This document shows, in pieces, positions 28,621 to 34,759 of a DNA stretch of 34,759 bases (positions are counted from its first letter, which is position 1; each line of letters opens with the position of its first letter). This DNA comes from Prorocentrum cordatum (lineage: Eukaryota; Sar; Dinophyceae; Prorocentrales; Prorocentraceae). The notes under the pieces are model-generated. The model was not told the DNA's origin, searched no databases, and was given only the letters and a program-made list of their open reading frames with translations. The stretch is taken from contig CAUYUJ010016372.1 in NCBI GenBank assembly GCA_963575745.1, positions 1 through 34,759 of the forward strand, in the 5' to 3' direction. The position numbers were made by a program, and so were the translations under genes.

Positions 28621-28932
28621 CGCGAGCTCGGGCTTCGGCATGAGCTCAGACTCGGTCGAACTCGGGCTCGGGCTCGGACTCCGGCTTGAACTCGTGCTCG
28701 GGCTCGGCTCCGGCATGAGCTCAGACTCGGTCGAACCGGACTCGCCCTCATCATGCGGCGTCAGCGGGTGCTCGAACCCTCCTGGCACAGCGCCCCCACG
28801 CAGGAGATGCAACTCATGCAGCCACTCATCGTCAAGCTCCGCCCGAGCCGCCGCAGCCGCCTCATCATCATCGCCCTCATCGTCAGCATCGAGATCCAGA
28901 CAACAGGGCTCATCAGCTTCGTTGTCCGCCAT
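28543..28932 (-). CDS. Possible acidic, Ser/Pro-rich protein exon, unrecognised
   Basis: ATG at 28932-28930 starts MADNEADEPCCLDLDADDEG. Next comes an Ala/Asp-rich helix-like stretch, LDDEWLHELHLLRGG, then two repeats of STESELMP(E/K)P with PSPSTSSSRSPSPSP between, and finally poly-Glu from the CTC microsatellite. The WLHELHLL segment has a more protein-like mix than the flanks. The 44-bp repeat at 28640 and 28710 (GAGCTCAGACTCGGTCGAAC) keeps the frame. It may be an artefact of an acidic low-complexity frame; no family is recognised. Confidence 0.25.
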   Translation of the reverse strand: MADNEADEPCCLDLDADDEGDDDEAAAAARAELDDEWLHELHLLRGGAVPGGFEHPLTPHDEGESGSTESELMPEPSPSTSSSRSPSPSPSSTESELMPKPELASESEEEEEEEEEEYQEEEEDEEEEG

Positions 28933-29052
28933 CGGCCACCGCGGCCGCCTTTGCCGGATCCCTGTCCACCTATTCCCTGTCCACGCAATTCTCCCGACGG
29001 GGCTATCCTCGTCTGACAGCGCGAGCATCCGCAGCCAGCATCGCTGTCCGCG

Positions 29053-29280
29053 CTACGCCCGAGCACGCCAACGAGCAAGGCGGCCGAGCGGCAAGGGCGC
29101 GCCGGGGCTCAATCCCAGGCAGGAGCAACAGAGCAGGAGCAGGGGCACCATAAGTACCAGCAACAGCACTGCCTGAAGCACGCCGTAATACGCGCACCCC
29201 TTTGCAAACCAGTCCTGGTTCGCACGGACAACCATCCATCGCGACACAAAATGAACACAAGCGCGTCGAGCACCAGCCAT
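29053..29280 (-). CDS. Possible small membrane protein or exon, unrecognised
   Basis: ATG at 29280-29278. The frame of about 75 codons has FVSRWMVVRANQDWFAKGCA followed by a hydrophobic stretch VLQAVLLLVLMVPLLLLCC, then a Pro/Gly/Arg-rich tail and a stop. One transmembrane helix is likely if translated. It lies in the same frame as the acidic frame downstream, separated by a single stop. No family is recognised. Confidence 0.25.
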   Translation of the reverse strand: MAGARRACVHFVSRWMVVRANQDWFAKGCAYYGVLQAVLLLVLMVPLLLLCCSCLGLSPGAPLPLGRLARWRARA

Positions 29281-29464
29281 CACTCAATCACTAAACTTTT
29301 GGATCCCGTCGGGGCCATCACTCGAAAGAAAGGGCGAGAGTACCAGAGGTCATCCGACGCCTCCATCTTTTGCTGTAGTACCGCAATCTCTACCGGCGCG
29401 CCGCCCTGCTCTAAACCCACCCCTTCTTCCGACACAGCCCCCCGGGCCCCTCGCCCTCCATGGC

Positions 29465-29659
29465 CTCCAGACTCCTCCTGCTCCTCCTTCTCCTTCTTCT
29501 TCTTCTTCTCCTCCTGCTCCTCCTCCTCCTCCTGCTCCTCCTCCTCGTCATGTTCTTGTTCTTCTTGTTATAATTTGTCTTATTATTCTTCTCCCTTTGC
29601 ATATTGTTCTTTTTCTTATTATCCTCCTCCTCCTCCTCCTTCTTGTCCTTCTTCTTCTC
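29465..29659. repeat. CTC/CTT microsatellite running into the assembly gap
   Basis: Pyrimidine triplets with a TTATAATTTG island at about 29568. The tract is cut by Ns at 29660. Confidence 0.93.
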
Positions 29660-29759
29660 NNNNNNNNNNNNNNNNNNNNNNNNNNNNNNNNNNNNNNNNN
29701 NNNNNNNNNNNNNNNNNNNNNNNNNNNNNNNNNNNNNNNNNNNNNNNNNNNNNNNNNNN
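29660..29759. other. Assembly gap, exactly 100 N
   Basis: One hundred N, a length often used for gaps of unknown size. The true distance is unknown. The gap interrupts a microsatellite, which explains the failed assembly. Confidence 0.99.
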
Positions 29760-30424
29760 AAACCCCACCCCTGCCCTGAGTTACCTTCCGCCCCCTTCCT
29801 GAGTTGGTCCCCCAGCCCCTCCTGGGTTCGCCTGGCCCCTCCCCTCCCTGCAATTGGCGCCCTCCTCCGGCCCTTCCTCTTGCTGAGTTCACTCCCGCGT
29901 CTCCTACCTACAACCGCGGTTCCCAGTTATTCTAAATAATTCCTAGTCGCGTGATTCCCTATAATTCCCAAGCAATTCCCTGACAGTGACGTGCGAACTA
30001 ATTCCAAGCCTGCAATTGCCCTGGCAGTACAACGGGGGGGCGGAGAGGAGGATAATGAGGTGTCGAGCGGATGGTCTCAGGCCGCAAGATCGGAGAGCAG
30101 AAAAGGGATCCGCCACCGTGCCTTGGCACGTCGAGGCGTGCTAGAATGCCAAGTGCTGTCTGGTAGGTATATCAAACATAGTCAACGACGCTGCATACTG
30201 ATTCGAACACTTTTTTTTCCGAAGCGTCCTGTGGTGTTGGGTCCTCGTTTTGAAGACAGCGCCCCGCGTTTCCTCCTCCTACTCCTTCCTCCTCCCCCTT
30301 GTCATCCTCCTCCTCCGCCTCCGCCTCCCCCCATCATCATCAGCAGCAGCATCGTCATCGTCATCGCCATCGCCATCGTCGTCGTCATCATCATCGCCGT
30401 CGTCGTCACCAGCATCGCCACCCA
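29760..30424. other. Short degenerate repeats and an ATC/GTC run; no gene
   Basis: 29762-29890 has CCC-TGAGTT-type phrases at 20-30 base spacing; 29930-30010 has several AATTCCC/AATTGCC phrases. CCTCCT and ATC/GTC microsatellites fill 30270-30415. No gene is recognised. Confidence 0.6.
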
Positions 30425-31275
30425 TTTCGGCGCACCCCTCGCACGTTTCGCGGCCCCATATGGAGTTCCACCCAAGGCCCCAATCGGAAAGTTCGCATGG
30501 CACCACCGCCCCATTCGGCACACCCCGCACACGTTTCGCGGGCCCATTGGGAGCTCGACCTAAGCCCCCAGTGGGAAAGTTCGCATGGCACCACCGCCCC
30601 ATTTCGGCACGCCCCTCGCACGTTTCGCGGCCCCATGGGGAGCTCCACATAAGGCCTCAGTGGGAAAGCTCCGATGGCACCGCCGCCCTATTTCGGCACA
30701 CCCCATCACACGCTTCGCGGCCCCATAGTGAGCTCCACCTGGGGCCCCGTGCAGTGGGGAAGTTCGCATGGCACCACCGCCTTAATTTCGGCACACCCCT
30801 CGCGCGTTTCGCGGCTCCATATGGAGCTCCACCCAAGGCCCCAATCGGAAAGTTCGCATGGCACCACCGCCCCATTCGGCACACCCTGCATACGTTCCGT
30901 GGCCCCTTAGGGAGCTCGACCTAAGCCCCCAGTGGGAAAGTTCGCATGGCACCACCGCCCCATGCCGGCACACCCCTCACACGCTTCGTGGCCCCATAGA
31001 GAGATCCACCTGGGGCCCCACTGGGAAAACCCCCATGGCACCGCCGCCCTATTTCGGCACACCCTCACACGCTTCGCGGCCCCATAGGGAGCTACACCTG
31101 GGGCCCCGTGCAGTGGGGAAGTTCGCATGGCACCACCGCCTTAATTTCGGCACACCCCTCGCGCGTTTCGCGGCCCCATATGGAGCTCCATCCAAAGCCT
31201 TAATCGGAAAGTTCGCATGGCAACGCCGCCCCATGTCGGCACACCCCTTACACGTTTCGTGGCCCCACAGGGAGC
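30425..31275. repeat. 89-bp satellite with a four-monomer higher-order repeat
   Basis: Every monomer contains GGCACCACCGCCCCATTTCG, then CACACCCC, then CACG(T/C)TTCGCGGCCCCA. Monomers start near 30441, 30529, 30618, 30708, 30798 and so on (88-91 bases). Four variants alternate in the order A (CATATGGAG, AATCGG), B (GAGCTCGACCTAAGCC), C (GGGGAGCTCCACATAAGG) and D (CCCCGTGCAGTGGGG). A recurs near 30441, 30798 and 31159, so the higher-order period is about 360 bases. The ORFs are satellite translations. Confidence 0.9.
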
Positions 31276-31616
31276 TCCAGCTAAAGGGCCCGAGCGACTC
31301 ACCTCCGACCGAGAACTGAGGGGCCCGAACGACTCACCTCCGACCGAGAACTGCGGAGCCCGAATAAGTGACCCCCGACCGACAACTGAGGGGCCCGAGC
31401 GACTCGCCCCCGACCGACAACTGAGGGGCCCGAGCGAATCACTTCCGACCGAGAACTGAGGGGCCCGGGCGCCTCACCCCCGACCGACAAGTGCGGGGCC
31501 CGAACTACTCACTTCCGACCGAGAACCGAAGGGCTCGAACGACTGACCTCCGACCGAGAGATCAGGGGCCCGAACGACTCACGTCCGACCGAGAACTCAG
31601 GAGCTCGAACGACCCA
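31276..31616. repeat. 35-bp satellite, about 9 units
   Basis: GACTCACCTCCGACCGAGAA followed by CTGAGGGGCCCGAAC repeats; starts at 31296 and 31331 give 35 bases. Variation is by substitution only. It abuts the 89-bp array on the left and the palindromic array on the right. Confidence 0.93.
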
Positions 31617-31631
31617 CCTCGCTCTACGCGG

Positions 31632-32320
31632 TCAAGCCCCGCGCGTGCGGGTGACCATGGTCACCCGCGCGCGCGCGCGCGCGCCGCGGCGCGCGCGCGC
31701 GTTGGAGTTCTGTGTTGTCCACGATGGATAAGTCCACATGTAATTCCAAAAAATGAATTTGAAATTTCTGTGGCTCTTTAAGGAGGCCGACGGTGAGTGG
31801 GTCACCCGCGCGTGCGGGTGACCATGGTCACCCGCGCGCGCGCGCGCGCCGCGGCGCGCGCGCGCGTTGGAGTTCTGTGTTGTCCACGATGGATAAGTCC
31901 ACCATGTAATTCCAAAAAAATGAATTTGAAATTTCTGTGGCTCTTTAAGGAGGCCGACGGGAGACGGGTCACCCGCATGTGCGGGTGACCATGGTCACCC
32001 GCGCGCGCGCGCGCCGCGGCGCGCGCGCGCGTTGGAGTTCTGTGTTGTCCACGATGGATAAGTCCACATGTAATTTCAAAAAATGATTTTGAAATTTCTG
32101 TGGTTCTTTAAGGAGGCCGACGGTGAGTGGGTCACCCGCGCGTGCGGGTGACCATGGTCACCCGCGCGCGCGCGCGCGCCGCGGCGCGCGCGCGCGTTGG
32201 AGTTCTGTGTTGTCCACGATGGATAAGTCCACATGTAATTCCAAAAAATGAATTTGAAATTTCTGGGGCTCTTTAAGGAGGCCGACGGTGAGTGGGTCAC
32301 CCGCGCGTGCGGGTAACCAG
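31632..32320. repeat. 165-bp palindromic satellite, just over four units
   Basis: ACCATGG falls at 31654, 31821, 31988 and 32151, with a mutated fifth start at about 32316 (163-167 base spacing). Each unit has a 16-base perfect palindrome GGTGACCATGGTCACC, then an alternating CG tract that is palindromic around CCGCGG (28-32 bases in different units). An AT-rich half follows with GGATAAGTCCACATGTAATT and TTTGAAATTTCTG, and each unit ends with GACGGTGAGTGGGTCACC. Units are nearly identical, so the array is young. Confidence 0.95.
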
Positions 32321-32329
32321 GGCGGCTAT

Positions 32330-32930
32330 CGGCCGCGCAAACCTCGAATTCGAAACGCAGGGCACAGCGCCGCGGGCCCGCGGGCCATCGGCCACCAGCG
32401 TATCGCCATCTCTGATATTCTTAATCCGCTACATACCCGTTGGCAACTGTCTGAATTGGCCACGCGCGAACACGTAATCCGCTTCAGAAAACAGCCCACA
32501 ACAAACAACGCACATCGGACAACGCATTCGCATGCAGTGGAACACCAGTCGTCCAAAGTAAGTACATAGGGACGCCGCGGTCGTGGGATCGGAGTATGAG
32601 TCGTAGTTCGTGGAGCTGTCGGTCTGTTCTGTCGGTAATTCGGAGTTCTCCCGCCGGGCCTCTCCAGAAGCCGTCGTCGCTGCGCTCTGCTCCAAGCGAT
32701 GCCAAGTGTGCTCGGTAGGCGTGGAGTGGCCCCCGCGTGTCGGTCTTGATCGTGATCTTGTCCCAAAGCGCAAGTGCTCCAGGCCCCTGTCGACGTAGTC
32801 TGCTGCTCAGAACTTGCAGTGCTCGCCGGCACAGGTGGTAGCGTAGGTCGGTGCTATGCCCCATTACTACCAGACGAAGTAGTTCGGGAGCTGCCCGGGG
32901 CCATTTCCGCAGGGTCACAGCCTTTCGTGC
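32330..32930 (-). other. Unrecognised coding-like segment, frame broken
   Basis: The minus frame over about 32930-32545 reads AVTLRKWPRAAPELLRLVVM, then TDLRYHLCRRALQVLSSRLR, then WDKITIKTDTRGPLHAYRAH and FWRGPAGELRITDRTDRQLH. Composition and length suggest an old protein-coding sequence. In an adjacent frame CPMCVVCCGLFSEADYVFAR continues to about 32430. One frame change would join them. The order of a helical region followed by a Cys/His-rich stretch recalls the connector of non-LTR elements, but there is no clear match to the connector at 20189-20959. No function assigned. Confidence 0.3.
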
Positions 32931-33560
32931 TTTCTTGAAGTTTGCAATATTCTCGCCTTTTCTGTTTTCCGGCGCTCCAAGATGGGCCAGGAGGCCTCGA
33001 AGACCGCCCCAGCGCAACCCGAGAGGCCCCCAAGTCGGCCCCGCGATGGCCCAAGACTCCAAGACGGCCCAGGAGGCGGCCACACAGGCACAATAACGCC
33101 CCAAGAGGGGCCGGGGACGCCCCAAATCGCCCCAAGCCGCCCAAGATGGCCCCCAGGCCCGGCGGCCCAAGAGGCCGCCAAGACGGCCCTGGAGGCTTCC
33201 AAGATGCCTCCAAAGAAGTCCCCAAAGACAAACATCACTGATTTTCCGAAGATTGTTGCAAATATTCAACCTTCTCCCTCGCCGGCTTTCCGACGCTACA
33301 AAATTGCACGAGAAGGCCCCAGGGCCGACCCGAGACGGGCCGACAGGCCCCCGAGAAGGCCCGCAGACGGTCCAAGACGGCGTCGGAACTGCCCCAGAGG
33401 CGCCCAAGGTCGCCCACGAGGAGCCTAAGAGGGGAAACGCGATCTGCCGATCCGAGCCTTCGGCCCCAAGAGGCCCCCAGGAAGCCCAGCGAAGCCCCCA
33501 AGAGAGCCCAAGAAGCCCCCTGGGAGCCCCGCGAGGCCCCCAGTGAGCTGCTCAAGCCAG
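32931..33560. repeat. Dispersed repeat family, two subunits (+)
   Basis: Two heads (TTCTCGCCTTTTCTGTTTTCCGGCGCTCC type at 32950 and TTCTCCCTCGCCGGCTTTCCGACGC type at 33270), about 320 bases apart, each precede CCAAGA(T/C)GGCCC-rich bodies. The same architecture is seen at 13500-14010. Both strands give long frames with repeated Gly/Leu/Trp or Pro/Arg/Lys phrases and no family signature. Confidence 0.75.
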
Positions 33561-34759
33561 CGGATGACTCGCGGCTCAGAATCTGCGGACACGGTCGCTG
33601 CACGCTGCCGTCGGCTTGTTCGGCGCCCATGGCAACCCGCGGTTGCCCCGGCGGGGCCCGCAGATGCGCGGCAGCGTTCCCCGCGGCAATGGCAAGAACA
33701 CCGCTGAGCGTTGCTGCCGCGGGTGGGTTAATCGGCGCTGCAATGAGCGGTGGGCGGCGCGCGCCGCCGCCGCAGGCGGGCGTCGCGAGGGCGACCGGCC
33801 CAAGCGCGAGGCGCGCCAGGGCGCGCGGCCCAACGACGCGAGGCGTTGCCTGAAATGGCTGCGGGGAGTAAATTCTGGAGGGGTTAACGCCGCTGCCCCG
33901 ACGCCCCCGCTGCCGCGCAGACCCTCTTACGCGCAGAGCACGTCAAGCCCCGCTGCGCACGGCGACGAAACAAACTAAGGTAGCCAAACCCAAAATGCAA
34001 GATACACACCCCGCACATTGACTCCCTGAGTTGACATGCGCACCCTCGCCCGAGGTCACAGCCGCGCAAAACTGGGCGAGAAGACGGAGGGGCCCTGTGT
34101 GAATGAAGCTTCCTCTATCACCCGGGGGGCCGACTGACGAACCTTCAATGCGAACTGGGGCGCGCGGGGCCTCGCGCCCGACTCGGCGGGCCCGGCAATG
34201 TGCCAGGGCCGTTCGACCCGCGGCCGTCGCGGCCAAGTGGGGCTCGGAGGCTTCTTCCCGGAGGGGCCGACGGAGACGTCAACTGCGGCCCTGGGTCCCC
34301 GCGCGCGCCCAGCGCTGGCAATGGCGCCGGCGCCTCCCGCGGGCGCGCCAGAAGCGGCCGCGAGCGGAGCCGGGCCGATCGCGCGCTTGTTGACGTCGGA
34401 CGACAAGACGGCGATGCTGACAGCAGCATTGGCCCGGGTCTTACCGACGCCCGCGGATTGGGCCCTGAGCTGGTGGATGGAGTCGAGCATGTCCCCTTCG
34501 TCAAATTGTTTGTAGACTCTGTAACCACGGCGACATTTGCTTGCAGGCTGCGGGCGCGCAGATGCCGCGCGCCGGCGAGGCCTGAATGCGCACTGGGGCC
34601 GCGCGTGGAGGCAGGGGGCGGACGGTGAGAATGGGTTCAGCAATGGGCGTGCCCCGCTCCGCTGCGTCCTCGTCGCAATCGCCCTGAACGCGGTCGACGA
34701 CCATGGCGCGATCGTCGGGCGGCGGGCCCGTATCAGCTGACACCGGGGCGCGCCCTCCA
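33561..34759. other. GC-rich unique region with weak coding signals
   Basis: A + frame from ATG 33629 begins MATRGCPGGARRCAAAFPAA and is Ala/Arg-rich, like a possible transit peptide, but stops after 74 codons. A minus frame over 34560-34300 reads YRVYKQFDEGDMLDSIHQLR, then AQSAGVGKTRANAAVSIAVL, SSDVNKRAIGPAPLAAASGA, and could be an exon. Neither has a recognised family. No repeats longer than about 20 bases are visible. Confidence 0.3.

Noticed and set aside
32330-32930. Second copy of the 18-22 kb non-LTR element
   Set aside because: The Cys-rich stretch does not match the knuckle spacing, and no reverse transcriptase or RNase H motif is nearby.
1-34759. tRNA, rRNA or snRNA genes
   Set aside because: Looked for clover-leaf box motifs and conserved rRNA or snRNA phrases by eye and saw none. 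A covariance-model scan would be decisive.

Overview
The window looks like nuclear DNA of a dinoflagellate, or a close alveolate relative. Three observations support this. First, a casein kinase 1 gene without introns carries, 108 bases before its start codon, a sequence matching 15 of 21 positions of the dinoflagellate spliced-leader exon, as expected for genes reinserted from trans-spliced mRNA. Second, the retroelements present are a Penelope-like type and a non-LTR type with reverse transcriptase, zinc knuckle and RNase H. Third, most of the DNA is GC-rich satellite and microsatellite with very few genes. The genus cannot be told from the sequence. Nothing bacterial, organellar or viral was recognised.

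Layout, left to right: 1-1740 is a 108-bp satellite and 2056-3125 a 10-bp satellite. 3240-3715 is a broken Penelope-like reverse transcriptase fragment (+). 3957-4886 is a casein kinase 1 gene (-) with one in-frame TAG and a changed HRD motif. 5144-8507 is a mosaic of GTT runs, an 11-bp satellite, about 70-bp modules and GAG runs, duplicated at several scales. 8508-8900 is the thumb region of a Penelope-like reverse transcriptase (+). 9793-9885 (-) resembles one exon of dephospho-CoA kinase. 9955-14740 holds TG and CCT microsatellites and a dispersed repeat family rich in AAGATGGCCCC. 14745-16500 is a 32-bp satellite and 16520-17055 a 27-bp satellite.

17985-22195 is the best-preserved mobile element, a 5'-truncated non-LTR retrotransposon (-). 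It sits exactly between two GA/TC microsatellites, which suggests a microsatellite-targeted element. From 22.4 to 29.7 kb nearly everything is CTC/CCT microsatellite with pyrimidines on the + strand, interrupted by short unique islands and a 100-N gap. 30425-32320 holds three satellites in a row: an 89-bp satellite with a four-monomer higher-order repeat, a 35-bp satellite, and a 165-bp satellite carrying large perfect palindromes. The last 2.4 kb is GC-rich with weak coding signals and another copy of the dispersed family.

There is no operon or pathway here. The recognisable coding sequences are a probable retrocopy of a kinase, retroelement remains, and isolated exon-like fragments. Many long open frames run through triplet or 3n-length repeats on both strands and are not genes.
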